Shown: positions 12,271 through 26,564, numbered from the stretch's first letter. The stretch: DNA of 64,000 nucleotides from Riptortus pedestris (GCA_019009955.1 CM032233.1:17733501-17797500); one strand, 5' to 3'. The notes: generated by a model not told the origin, from the sequence alone. Translations and numbers: made by a program.

Positions 12271-13360
12271 AATAAATAGTACACATAATCTTACATATTA
12301 CCTAAAGCTGTTCAATTTTCTACTAAGAATGAGCTAAAGTGAAAGTTATTATGATTATGTTTTATTAGGAAAATTACGATTTGCATTTATAAAATTTTTA
12401 TTATGAAGATTTCATTACTCACCTTCATTAACCCTCACCTTTCCCCAAGCCACATGATAAACATTTTGGATGGAAATGAACAATTATGATCTATCATAAT
12501 AGAAATGAATCATTTGTCAATTTGAATTAAAAAATTGTTTTTAAGTGTTTTGTCTTGAAAAAAAAATAACCTTCTTAGGGTAAAGTATTCCGAGCTAATA
12601 GAATTGTATGTAGAATCAACTGATATGAGCATATAAGAATGATTGACATCTGAAGATGGGTAGGATTGAAAGAATGATACCGTGTATGCTGCCAAAATAA
12701 CTTGCTGCTACGACTAGGGGATCCTCAAGCCGAATATCCTAGTTCTGGCCATAGAAAGTTGTCTAAGATAGTGGCAGAGGATCAAGACCGTAGCACCTCT
12801 TAATTAGTTTGTTATTCTTTCAGATTAACAAAACCTGTAATTGACTGTTTAGAGAAAGAACCGAAATTAAACGTCAATTGTGATAGTGATAATGTTAATT
12901 AATTCTGATTTTTCATAATAGTTATGGGGGGATTAGGGGTGGAATTATATATAAATGTTTAAACCTCTGGTTGGTTGTCTTCTTCCAGGATATTCCTCAA
13001 TTCTTTAGTAGTTTCACATTATCTGCCAACTAAAGGTTTTAGCTTCTTCCAAGAGACACCCTTAGAACTTCATCAAATCTCGAATTTAGCATTTAACATT
13101 ATAGAGAACAGCTTTAATAAATGAATCTGAAGCGATGTTTTATTCTGGTTCTTGCGATAACTAATACAGAATTCATTGTATAAGTACGATTCAACAATGA
13201 CCCAACAATACAAATCACTTGAAACTAGCACTTAAAGGAAAAAGGTCAGAATTTATAAAAACAGTATTTGTCCTTCAGCCGCTTTATTATAACTCTACAT
13301 ATTTCAGTCCTTTACTTCAGTGCATCAAACAAAATCCTTCCTACTACCAAGAGGAATGCA
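12271..13360. other. Unassigned spacer
   Basis: Nothing was recognised. A short less A+T-rich segment around 12700-12800 has no coding signal. Confidence 0.35.
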
Positions 13361-13559
13361 TGGCCTTGGATCACTGACGTACTATATTTCTATCAAGTTA
13401 GACATTTTATCAAGCGTCTCCAAAACTGTTCCTATTTGATTGGACAGAATCGGAAAATATTATCTATTATTAAAATTCGTTCTATTCTTCAACACCAATG
13501 TCATCCGCAATACAACTGTTAACTTGATGATAGAAATATACGTCAGTGATCCAAGGCCA
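13361..13559. repeat. Inverted repeat with ~40-bp arms (possible foldback MITE)
   Basis: The arm 13361-13400 (TGGCCTTGGATCACTGACGT...) is nearly the reverse complement of 13520-13559 (...ACGTCAGTGATCCAAGGCCA). About 119 bases lie between them. It would fold into a strong hairpin. No clear target duplication is visible beside the arms. Confidence 0.75.
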
Positions 13560-13894
13560 AGCACAATGAAAATATATGTCTAAAATATAAAACTGTTAAA
13601 AGAATATTTTTATGTCTAGAGCTAGTATATTTTAAATATCTTTATTAATTATAAAATAAAATAACAATTAAACGGATAAAGTTAAATAAAACCGTTTAAA
13701 AATATTATTCAAATATCTGCGTTATTATTGATAATTGTTGTATACTTATGTATTCAATTAATAATATATTTCTTGTATAATATTAAATATTTTCGTATAT
13801 CAATTACATTTTTGACAGAAAGCGTTCAAATTTTCTTCAAATACCTGGCACACGCTAAAAATTAAATGCCAAAAATTAAAAAAAATTGTTTTAC

Positions 13895-14083
13895 AACAAG
13901 GACTTCATTACTAATATATTTGAAGGTAAGATTCTTGGGCATATGGAAGAGGAAGGCCTAGAAAATCCTATTTTGAAGACATCAAGCTTCTTATGGATTT
14001 CGGTGAATACAGTAATATGATAAGAGCTGCTTCCGATAGAAGAGAATGGTTGCAACTACAAGGCGTAGCCAGCAGATCATGAT
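13895..14083 (+). pseudogene. LINE reverse transcriptase C-terminal fragment
   Basis: From about 13940 to the stop at 14081-14083 the translation reads GRGRPRKSYFEDIKLLMDFG, EYSNMIRAASDRREWLQLQG, VASRS. The GRGRPRxxxxxDI...AxDRxEW pattern is the extreme C-terminus of non-LTR retrotransposon polyproteins. A short stretch just upstream (DFITNIFEGKILG) continues the match in another frame. Only the tail of the element is present; the exact clade is uncertain. Confidence 0.8.
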
Positions 14084-14648
14084 GGCACTACTAATTAAAT
14101 CAGTCACTTAAAAATACACAAGAAAAGATTATTTATTAATGCCAATTTTATACTTCTAGGGCTAATCGAAACAGGTTATCTACAGGTTACCACAACTTTC
14201 TACCCATGGTTTAAGTTAAGATTTTATTTGCGGAGTTCATCATTTAATAAATTCTGAGATATCGAACCCACGACTCAACATTTTCCATGTGTTTTTAGGC
14301 CAACGCCATCACTTACATGATTAACCAGAGCCCCGAAAGAATATAAGAATTACACGAACTCATATTTCACAATTTTTTAAGATGTACAATATTTTTATTA
14401 ATGTTACAGTTAGTAAATTATAGTGTAATATGAGACCACTATTTAATAATGAATGTTAACAAAAATGTGTTGATAGTGTGAATGCGTGGGCCTCTATGAC
14501 AGTAAGACAGTCCTGAGGTAATTGAGGGTGTTTCAACCCCTATCGTAAAAAGCTACTCAAACAACATTAATCTCCCAAGGGCCAGATATTTGAATCTACA
14601 AGTTGTATTATTTTATAGAAAGGTTTTATTTTATAATAGACTAGAAAA
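14084..14648. other. Unassigned A+T-rich spacer
   Basis: No gene or repeat recognised between the LINE remnant and the HINE copy that follows. Confidence 0.35.
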
Positions 14649-15347
14649 GTCCGTCACGCAGGGGCTGCGTAAACTAAGCAGATTTCCCACGTGAAGTTTT
14701 ACAATAGAGAATTTTCACGAGAGCCGAACAGTTACGGGAACGGCCGTACTAGCTTCTGGGGGGAAACTCACGACTAGAACTGAAGTTAGCCGATCTTGCC
14801 TCGTCCGTTATCCGCACACACTTATTAAAAATGCAATTATCTCGGTTAATATTCAAGATAGAGAATAAATGTATATAACTATATTTATAGTGAAATTCAT
14901 TTGCAATAAGATTGATTCTATACAATTTTTCGGAGATATTTAGTTATTTAGAGTAACTTTTGTTTTTTTTACATTTTTTCGGGAACAATGTATGAAGTAA
15001 ATAATTTGCGTATAATATTGATATGCTCATCAATTCTTTCCAATATGAACTACCAGGTACCTCACCTGGAAAAATTAATTCAAATCTATGTTAATATTTT
15101 GACCTTAATAATTCAAAGCTATGCATAATGCACAGGAGACGGGAAATATGACAATATGGAGGACAGTGAAGTCTTACATAAAAAATTAGTTTTATTATTA
15201 AAAAATTCACAGCAACGACGGGTATAAACCCTAAACACTGGGACGGGTAAATGTCAAAATATTGTGCAAAGTAAAGCCCTGCCAAAAAAAATACCATCAC
15301 CCTTCAGCCTCAAATGAATTCCCGGGCGAAGGCGGGTATCTGAGCTA

Positions 15348-15415
<68 letters not shown>

Positions 15416-15537
15416 TTTTGAACGGACCTCATTTATGTCATCTCCTCGGTAGGATCGATGGACATTTGAAGTAAATTTCTGAAAATCGCGTCATAAATAC
15501 GACCTCAATAGCTGATTTCCCTTGAGGGAAATCTGCT
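14649..15537 (-). mobile_element. HINE copy carrying a Helitron fragment
   Basis: Both ends are present: the hairpin end at 14649-14671 and the left palindrome near 15518-15533. The right segment is of the acaatagagaa...cggccgtactagc type. The second conserved block is cut near 14940, where Helitron sequence begins, and the HINE resumes with its left block after the (TA)n at 15349-15414. The G-tract and the microsatellite-proximal part of the HINE are missing. Confidence 0.8.
14947..15348 (+). mobile_element. Helitron 3'-end fragment inside a HINE
   Basis: It corresponds to the 3' part of the Helitron at 32836-34134 (shared aatatgaac...aggtacctcac, cacaggagacgggaaatatg). It ends with the hairpin CCCGGGCGAAGGCGGG and GAGCTAG directly against a TA array. 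The 5' two thirds are missing. Terminal hairpin plus CTAG followed by T is the canonical Helitron 3' end. Confidence 0.75.
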
Positions 15538-16534
15538 AGAAGGAGCGATTACTAAGACAATCATGAGAAAAATGAAGAATTTCACCCTTAATAATTTTAG
15601 TCTTGACGTGGTTCAGAAAGGAATCGTAGAACTTTCAACTCATAATAAATATACTATAGAAAAATAAAATTTCATTGTCAGTAAAGATTCCGTTAGGGCT
15701 AGATGAATAGAATTTTGGAAAAACTCGGGGGGGAAAATAGATTTTTAGTAACATCATACAGGATAATGATACCTCATTTCTACATGCACTATGGTGATAA
15801 AATATAAATGTTATGTTGTAATATAAAATATAATGAAAACAGCACACATAAATGGCATCATCAACATTCATGCTCACTAATTTTATCATTATTAGTGGAA
15901 AAAGTTAGTTGGTGATAGCATGTTCCGCGAAACAGAAAATAAATACAAAATGAATTATATATGTCTGAAAAACTCCTCCCAAAGCATCGTCAGCGCCTTA
16001 CATTCTATTCACAAACAGCACGGTACACCCAAAGGATTTGCGGGTTGCCAGTACACGTTACGCCAGGCGCATACAACTCTTGATGGAGTCCATCAGGCTG
16101 TGACTCAGAAATTCCCGGTCATATCAACACGGAAGAGTTAAATAGCCGCTCATTTAAAGTCTCTAATAATGATAAAAGTTGTTGCATCAATCACAATTAC
16201 ATAGCTACCAATGAGATTAATAAATCAATTATTTGCTCCCCATCCAAATGTAATTAATCATTTCAGAATTTAAGGAGAATTACAGTTTTTTCATATAGTT
16301 AAGTTGATGTAGAATTAAGCGTAATGCATAATTTTAAAGATCTATTAAGAAGTTTTAATCTGATATATAATATAAATTTAAAAAAATATTTTTAAAACTC
16401 CATTTTTTGTATTAAAATGCGAATTACTTAACACATCACAATTTTAGAATAGCAATATTATTGCCTTCAATCCTATTTTATTTTACTATTGTAAATCACG
16501 ATTCACAGCATTAAATATCTAGTTATTCTTCCTA
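15538..16534. other. Unassigned spacer, with one unexplained low-A+T segment
   Basis: Most of this is A+T-rich and featureless. The interval 15970-16140 is less A+T-rich and open in one frame (15920-16141, 73 residues) without known motifs. I cannot say whether it is a degraded exon or chance. Confidence 0.3.
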
Positions 16535-16992
16535 CTTTCCAATCCAAAGTCCTGCGCACCATAGTAGATGCTCCACATTATATTACAAACCACACCCTTT
16601 GTAAAGATCTTAATATCCCATTTGTAAAGGACCTAATTCCCTTAAGATTCAAATAATTCCACAGCAGGCTATCCAATCATCCTAATCCAGAAGTCCTAGC
16701 CCTTTCCAGTACCACTCATCCATATTCCCCTCCACGGCGCCTCAAGAGACAATGGCCCAGAGATCTCCTATAGAAGTGTAAAGTGAAGTGATAGCAGTGG
16801 CTATTTTCTTATCAAGTGCCATTCCTCCTTAGCTCTTGACTTCCTTGCCAGGCAGGGAGAGGCTGCTCCTCTCATTGTGGTGAAGGGGTGTAGCTTCTGT
16901 CGAGAGTGATGGAGAACGATACTATTGTACTTATCACATTACCAAATGCATTAAATGCAGAATGTAATATTCTAAATAAAATAAAATAATAA
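16535..16992 (+). mobile_element. 5'-truncated Jockey-type LINE with 15-bp target duplication
   Basis: The direct repeat TAGTTATTCTTCCTA at 16520-16534 and 16993-17007 brackets the element, which ends in an A-rich ataaaataataa tail. Only about 458 bp of the 3' end inserted. It is a different copy from that at 9897, with a longer 3' UTR. Confidence 0.92.
16537..16773 (+). pseudogene. Jockey polyprotein C-terminus with one in-frame stop
   Basis: The translation starts FQSKVLRTIVDAPHYITNHT, continues LCKDLNIPFVKDLIPLRFK, has a TAA, and resumes in the same frame with FHSRLSNHPNPEVLALSSTT...RRLKRQWPRDLL and a stop. The QSKxLRTIxDAP...DLxIPFV...RLKRxWPRDLL order is diagnostic of Jockey-clade C-termini. 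The element was truncated at insertion, and the internal stop is a later or parental defect. Confidence 0.9.
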
Positions 16993-17007
16993 TAGTTATT
17001 CTTCCTA

Positions 17008-17941
17008 GGAGGTAACCGAAATGTGTCCTCGATATATAAAACGTTTATGTTAACCACAAGACCCAGGTCTTTAATGGCTGAAATCGGAATAGTAGAAATT
17101 TAGCAGTGAAGTGTTAAAATGAAAAAAAAAATGGAAATACCTGACGTCATGTAAAAATGTGATGTTTCTTAAATGTTGTTGTATACAGTTTTCCTTAAAA
17201 CAATCTGTCGACAATTGCGTTCAAAATTCGACTGAATAGAAAAGATGAAGGTTTCGCAGCACAAACGTTACATAAAGCTATTTAACTTATTCTTAGTGGG
17301 ATATTCGCACATCATTTAAGAGCGAAAAGTGATAGTCTAAATCTTCTAAACCAGCAACAAAGGGATATATAAATTTTACAAAAGAAACACTAGTATAAGT
17401 CCTGAAGTTCCCATATGGGAGGCTTTGACGTAAAAGTGTTTTAGCCATATACAATTTTCAGGCGTATAAATTACATCGAGCCATAGCAATTCTCTTAAAT
17501 ATATTTCCCCCTCAACAATGATAGGAAACGGGAAATATCTCATTGATATTTAATTCCTTGCATACCAAACTTAGTATTTAAGAGTACAACTCACACAATA
17601 TATAAGGGCTCTGACAAACGAACGGAAGAACGAAAAGACACACAGAGGCGAAAATAAAAAGAGCATTGACGCCGAGCAAAAAGAATCTCTAGACATAGAT
17701 ATATGACAAGTAGTACACTACAGGATTGCGGGTTTGCCTATTCAACCTCCACGAGGAAATTAAATGTATGTAAACCTCTTTAAAGAATCAGCCGCCTCAC
17801 GAATAAAATAGGAACGAATACCGATAAATCATTTAGATTGATAATATTAAAAATAATAAATTAGAACTCTCGACTAATGGTTTTCCTCACAATAGTGACG
17901 CACAGGAAAAAAAAATGTTATTGGTAGAGAAAATAAGTATA
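17008..17941. other. Unassigned spacer
   Basis: No gene recognised. A trace of HINE sequence (aatggctgaaatcgga, about 17072-17087) is present but too short to annotate as a copy. Confidence 0.35.
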
Positions 17942-18186
17942 TTACATCATTGTTAAGCGATTTAATTTATAATAAGATCGGTTCGATAAAATTTATCGTT
18001 CCGACTTATAATAAACGGAGATATTTTGAATCTTCCAAATTTCACACCATTCAAAACCCTACCTCTACTCGATCTGATTTCAGCCGTTAACGAAGTTGAT
18101 CTTCAGTTTTACATAAAACGCTTGTGTATCGAGTTTGGTAACAATAAAACAAAAATTGCGACTGCTAGAGTGTTAAAAGGCACACG

Positions 18187-18261
<75 letters not shown>

Positions 18262-18477
18262 CAGTGCATTCATAATGTAGTCTCCATCGAATGGCGTTTT
18301 CGCTCCCGGCTCCTCCTCTATATGAAACTGCTCTGAAGAAGGGAACCAATGGTGACCGAAACTGTAAGCACACTAAATAAAATTCTGTATAAGAAGAATT
18401 TAGGAACTATTCATTAGCCGACACCCAACAATACTCTACTAGCATGCTATAACCAACGGCTAAAAATAAAATTAATG

Positions 18478-18538
<61 letters not shown>

Positions 18539-18641
18539 CACATAATTTTGAACGGATCGATGGGCATTTCTGGAAATTTTTCGAAAATTGCGAAGTGATT
18601 AAAACCTCAATAGCTGATCAACCTTAAGGAAAATTTGCTAA
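17942..18641 (-). mobile_element. HINE copy split in its microsatellite by a Penelope-type fragment
   Basis: The second conserved block (gatcggttcg...aacggagatattttgaatc, ctgatttcagccgttaacg, attgcgactgctagagtg) leads into (CA)n(TA)n at 18183-18257. After 220 bp of foreign sequence a (CA)n array (18479-18532) is followed by the left HINE block ending ...aatagctgatcaaccttaagg...tttgctaaaa. The hairpin end is not visible. Confidence 0.75.
18258..18478 (+). mobile_element. Penelope-type fragment (tentative) with hammerhead-like motif
   Basis: This insert between TA and CA arrays contains CTGAAGA (18333-18339), a self-complementary GGgaACC...GGTgaCC segment and GAAA (18358-18361), the layout of hammerhead ribozyme cores. 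Such motifs are known from terminal regions of Penelope-like retroelements. No coding sequence is present, so the assignment rests on the motif. Confidence 0.45.
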
Positions 18642-19503
18642 AATATCTGAAATAAGAACTTCAGGTGTGCTAAATTAAATTATATTCTAAATTATCCTAT
18701 GCTGCTGAAACACCAAGTATACTCCAGTGTGTTGGGTGGAGATGAACATTGCAAAATATATTCCAGTTTTATGAAATAGATTTAAGAGGTTTATAAATAG
18801 ATTTGAGTGAGTTTTTAAGTGGTCAATACAAAATGTGCATGATATTTAAGAATACGAATGATTTAGGTTTCCAGAAATATACGTGTTTTTGGAAACCTAA
18901 ATCATTCGTTATAATTTCAAGAGTCACATCAAATGTGCATGGTGTTAACGGCAAAACAAGGCAGTGAAGCAAAAAAAAAATCATAAAAGGTTCAAGCGGC
19001 TATGGGAGAGAAGTCTGTCCAATCTTCGTCAGATTCGAACGAAGTAGGGTCTGTTAACGAAAACCCCGCGCAATTTTGAACCGCGCGCCCGCCATTTGAG
19101 TGAGTGCAGGAACATTCGTGCAGCCAATCCATTGCACATAATAGATGTCAAACTCACTCATAAGGTTGTATTGCGCATACCTGAAAGGTAAATTACAAAA
19201 ATAGTTATTGTAGTATTTAAAAAAATAAAAAAATAGAAAAAATGGATCACTATAATATCATAATTTTCATAACTTCCTTTAATATATTCGATAAAAATAA
19301 AACACTATTTATTTCAAAAGGCAATTTTTGAATGACAGAACTAAAGAGATCAAGATGGGGTTTACTACGCTTTCTCCCAGCGTCTTATATACATTATATA
19401 TTCTTATAATAATCATACAAATTCGGAGCTAAAAATTAGAGAAACCACGTTCATGTACTGCTTAAAACAATTCCATATTCAAGAAACTAAAATTCACATG
19501 CAT
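18642..19503. other. Unassigned spacer containing a hairpin and a CpG-rich patch
   Basis: A perfect 18-bp stem occurs at 18855-18908 (annotated separately). About 19020-19190 contains gcgcaattttgaaccgcgcgcccgcc and is unusually CpG-rich for the window. No coding frame or repeat match was found. Confidence 0.4.
18855..18908. repeat. Perfect 18-bp hairpin
   Basis: CGAATGATTTAGGTTTCC at 18855-18872 is exactly complementary to GGAAACCTAAATCATTCG at 18891-18908, with an 18-base loop. It is outside recognised elements. Confidence 0.9.
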
Positions 19504-19865
19504 GCTGCATAAACTAAAATTTCCCACGTGGTGGAATATGATAAGCTGATGACCTCATCTCACAACCTATTCTCTATTTCTCCAGTAGTAAGAAGCCTGA
19601 GTAAAGGAGAATAATGATAGCTCCACTTCAGATGTTTAGTCATTGTAGCATTTTAAGTAAAAATCTGATTACAAGTAACTCGGTTAATAATCGCGTTAGA
19701 GAAAACATGAATATAATGACGATATTTCGAATTTCCAATTATTCCACCCTCCCCTAGTTCTATTTCAGCCATTACCAAACTTGACACGTTTTATTTTCAC
19801 ATAAAACGTTTAAATGTCGAGTTTGGTAACGATCAAACCGAAATTGCGACCCCAAAGCGTTTACA

Positions 19866-19943
<78 letters not shown>

Positions 19944-20058
19944 TAGTTTTTGATGGATCCCATTTTCGGCATCGCCTGGGTAGGATTGATAGACGTTTAA
20001 AGTATTTTCTTGAAAAATGCATCATGAGTACAACCTCAATAGCTGATTTGCTAAAACG
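19504..20058 (-). mobile_element. HINE copy, decayed
   Basis: A right-end remnant (gcataaactaaaatttcccacgtgg) is at 19507-19531. The conserved block follows from about 19678 (taactcggttaataatcgcg) to attgcgaccccaaag (19850). The microsatellite here is (TC)n then (AC)n at 19867-19943, unlike the TA arrays of most copies. The left block ends at aatagctgatttgctaaaa, so the palindrome is deleted. Confidence 0.75.
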
Positions 20059-20404
20059 CCCAAAATATTATCTCTTTTACTTACTTGTTCAATATTTACA
20101 GTTTGCTAGATAAACGGTTTTGAGTTTCTACACTGACACGATTAGTAACTACTATTTCAGCAATCAGGTATAATAAAGAACAAATGCTTATTAAGATGAA
20201 TGCATCATGAGTACAACCTCAATAGCTGATTTCCCCTTTAAGAAAATTTGCTAAAAAGACAAAAACATATTTTCTCTTTTACATACTTTTCCAATATTTT
20301 CAGTTTGCCAGATTACTGTTTTGGAGTTTCTACACTGACATGATTAGTAACCAATATTTCACACAATCAGGTATAATCTAAAACAATGCTTATTCAGATG
20401 AATA
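20019..20404. repeat. 183-bp direct duplication spanning a HINE end and its flank
   Basis: The unit starting gcatcatgagtacaacctcaa at 20019 recurs at 20202 and continues through gtttgc, gagtttctacactgacacg / gacatg and atcaggtataat. The second unit keeps more of the left HINE terminus (gatttcccctttaagaaaat). The copies have diverged by substitutions and small indels. Confidence 0.85.
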
Positions 20405-20451
20405 TTGAACTTTCAATTCGATGGGATCGAATAGAAAGTTCAGTATTCAAT
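20401..20451. repeat. Imperfect hairpin
   Basis: aatattgaactttcaattcg and its near reverse complement (cgaatagaaagttcagtatt) face each other around atggga, a stem of about 20 bp. It directly follows the 183-bp duplication. Confidence 0.7.
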
Positions 20452-20880
20452 AGGGCAATTCCAAGAGATGATCAAGACATCAAAATGCAATGGGAAAAAA
20501 CAAAAACAATGTAGATGAACAATTGGCGTTCAAAGATATGAAATAAATTTAGGGGAAATCTATCAGATGAGTAGATATAATACTCTTTAATGATGCATTA
20601 TCAATAACAAAAATCGCACTCTCTTCAGTCCTAATCAATTGAGCACCGGACACCTTTTAAACAATGTTATTTGCCCCAATTTGTAAATTTTAATGATTGT
20701 TTGATTATCCACTCCTACTATTACGCATTAATATATATTATCATATACTCACTCCACAGGTCGTTTATAAATGCCTTTTCTTCATAATTTACAAAGGCGT
20801 ATAATAAGTTAGTTACAGTCTTCTATTAGACTCATATAAAATGAATAAAATAGGACACAGGAGTAGGGATTAGACCGAAT

Positions 20881-20882
<2 letters not shown>
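20452..20882. other. Unassigned A+T-rich spacer
   Basis: No feature recognised. Confidence 0.35.
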
Positions 20883-20947
<65 letters not shown>

Positions 20948-20948
<1 letters not shown>

Positions 20949-21998
20949 TAGCTCAGATACCCGGCTTCGCCCGGGAATTCATTTGAGGCTGAATGGTGAT
21001 GGTATTTTTTAGCAGGCTTTACATTGCACAATATTTTGACATTTACCCGTCCCAGTGTTTAGGATTGATACCCATCTTTGCCGTGGATTTGCTAATAACA
21101 GAATTATTTGTTCGATAAGGCGTGAAGCCTTCGATATTTCCCGTCTCTTATACATGTAAATATGGTGAATTTTTATTTCAGGCCTCCCTTTTAACCCCCC
21201 TCCCGTTCGAACCTAAAAATTTTAATATAACTTATAATCATGGAAGAATTAATGCTAATTGACATTCCGAGTTCGGTTCAGCCGTTAGTGCCCGCTAAAG
21301 TTTTAACGTATAACTCATTTATACTTAGGAATACGACAAAAGTGTATATAACAAAAGTTACTCCAAATAATAAAATAAACAACTTTTGTTATGTTTATAT
21401 TTGCGGATAAACCAATAGAAAACGAAATATCGCTATTTTTAATTTCAGGCTTCCCTTATAACCCCCACTCCTGCCCGTCCATAGAAATGTTGGTATGGCT
21501 TATTATAATGAAGTCCTCACTGCTAATACACATACCGAGTTTTATTTAGTTCGGTTGAGTCTTTTTTGGCAAATAATATTGTTGACTCCCGCTATAATTT
21601 TTAGCGTATAACGCATTTAAACTTCGGTATACAACAAAAGTGTATATAACAAAAGTTACTCTAAATAACAAAATAAACAACTTTTGTTATGTGCATATGT
21701 ACCGAAAAACCAATAGAAAACGAAATATCGCTATTTTTAATTTCAGGCTTCCCTTATAACCCCCATTCCTGTTCACCTCAGAGAAAATTAATATAGCCTA
21801 AAGTCTAAGTTGGGTTAGTAGTAATATACATACCAAGTTTCATAAAATTCGGTTCAGCCGTTTATGCGTGAAAAGGTAACAAACAAACAAACAAACATAC
21901 ACGAAAGAAACAAAATGCAGATATGGTGTCTATGACATGTGAAACGAAAAGTTATCGTGAAATTTCGCGAAAAAAATCAATGTAAAGACAGAGGTTAC

Positions 21999-22060
<62 letters not shown>
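20948..22060 (-). mobile_element. Non-autonomous Helitron inserted in a TA array
   Basis: Read on the minus strand, the 3' end is the hairpin CCCGGGCGAAGCCGGG followed by TATCTGAGCTAG and then T, which is canonical for Helitrons. The 5' side is TAAAATTGTAACCTCTGTCT preceded by a TA run; a TC that could be the 5' end is at about 22060. Inside are a (TTTG)n tract (21882-21896) and about two copies of a ~300-bp direct repeat. TA arrays flank both sides (from 20883, and to 22058). No Rep/helicase coding sequence is present. Confidence 0.8.
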
Positions 22061-22897
22061 CTATTTTATGTATATTCAATTATGTCATCTTTCAATTATG
22101 ATAAAAATATTGATATTTTCAATCAAAAAGGGCTTACTAAATAATCATTACTACAGATATATTAATACATCAGGTACACGTATATATAGGACAACATAGT
22201 AATTAGAATTAGAATTAAGATAAGTGGCTTACTTGTAGGCATGTTCAACTATATTGTTATGTTTATGAATTCAGTATGTATTTTAGTGGTTGAAATTGAA
22301 GAGAGTAGAATGTGTTTAGGTGTTTTTTTTTACATACCTCCGACTGTTTTGTTTGTTATGGCTGCCTATTTGTTTGGTCAGTGGGTTCTTTTTCTGTTCG
22401 CAAAATTGGAAGTATTAATAGTCAATTTATGGGTATATGTCTTTATTATAGAAAAGTTAGAATTTCGATGCAATGTCATATAATATAGGTCATATTATAT
22501 AAAATCCTCAGATATTTGTTTTGGATTGTTCGAATCTTTCTGTGATCGGTTTTCGAAATATGAACTCCAAAAGGCATTGCATTGTATTTATTTTCTGAGC
22601 TGATAATTATGTAACTTTTCGAGTTATCGTTATCAACTATAATTATCAATTCTTGGACTACTTTAAACAATGTGAGGAAGTAAATGAAAAATATTGATCT
22701 GGTAGAATGGATTATAAACACACTCATGATTACACTTGAATGTTTCAGTGATATTTTTGAGTTTAAAAAAAAATTCTCTATTTATAATATAATTTTGTTC
22801 GATTTTTTGATCATTTAAGTTCAAATGAACTCGTAAAAGAAGAGTATATTAAGTAAAAGAACTCACAAATACGCGTGTATGTATGTGTGTATGTATG

Positions 22898-22950
<53 letters not shown>

Positions 22951-22951
22951 A
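22061..22951. other. Unassigned spacer with a possible LINE scrap
   Basis: A+T-rich sequence with a TA array at about 22902-22947. The only hint of coding is the minus-strand piece below. Confidence 0.35.
22491..22590 (-). pseudogene. Possible LINE reverse transcriptase scrap
   Basis: The minus strand translates to FGVHISKTDHRKIRTIQNKY, LRILYN, which resembles the IxxIQNKxLRIL motif that follows the reverse transcriptase domain of Jockey-like LINEs. The match is short and could be chance. Confidence 0.3.
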
Positions 22952-25815
<2,864 letters not shown>

Positions 25816-25817
25816 TT

Positions 25818-26143
25818 TTAGCAGACTATATCTGTGTTTTAACGCTCTAGCGGTCGTAATTTTTGTTTGATCCTTACCAAACTCGATATTTGCTCGTGTT
25901 AAGTAAAAGTCCGTCACGCAGGGGCTGCGTTAACTAAGCAGATTTCCCACGTGCGTCACGTTTTTGCATTTATCTCCAAACTTAAAAGTTCAATGAGAAC
26001 AATATTTGGTATTCAAACTTTAAATAATTTGCTTCATTACATAATAGAATATTGTCAATATGAGATGAGAAGGAGTGGGGGTTTACTGAAGACGGGAAAC
26101 TATAAAATGCAGATATCTCTGTTAGTAATCAAGATAGTGAAAA
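25818..26143. mobile_element. HINE fragments: left scrap and a hairpin-end half
   Basis: At 25820 an AGCAGA left terminus is joined to the microsatellite-proximal motif (cgctctagcggtcgtaattt). From 25909 a hairpin end GTCCGTCACGCAGGGGCTGC starts a minus-oriented half of the right-segment type with gttcaatgagaacaatat. It stops near 26142, where a second hairpin end begins. Confidence 0.65.
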
Positions 26144-26145
26144 AG

Positions 26146-26564
26146 TCCGTCACTCAGGGGCTGCGTAAACTAAGCAGATTTCCCTCGTGAAGCTATACAA
26201 TAGAGAAACCTCTATACGAGAGCCAAACAGTTAGGGCCGAACTAGCTTTTGGCCTGAAATGTTCGTTATCGGCCCACATTTAATAAAAATGCAAATATCT
26301 CGGTTAATATTGAAGATAGAGAATAAATGTATAGACAATATTTATAGTAAATTTAATTTTCAATAAGATTGGTTCTATACAATGTTTTGATCCGACGTAT
26401 GGTAACGGAGATATTTCGAATTTTCGAAAATCCTCCCCTCTAAACCCCCCCTCCCACTGGTCCGATTTCAGCTGTTAACGAACTTGATCTGTCTTTTTAC
26501 AAAAAACGACTAAATATCGAATTTGATAACGATTAAACAATAATTCCGATCGCTAGAGCAGTAA

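Noticed and set aside
15920..16141. Possible 73-residue gene
   Set aside because: No domain, no splice or promoter context, and it starts in A+T-rich DNA; kept only as an unexplained segment.
20948..22060. RTE- or SINE-type retroposon because of the (TTTG)n tract
   Set aside because: The tract is internal, and the outer ends (TC-rich 5' start, hairpin plus CTAG, insertion at A|T) fit a Helitron better.
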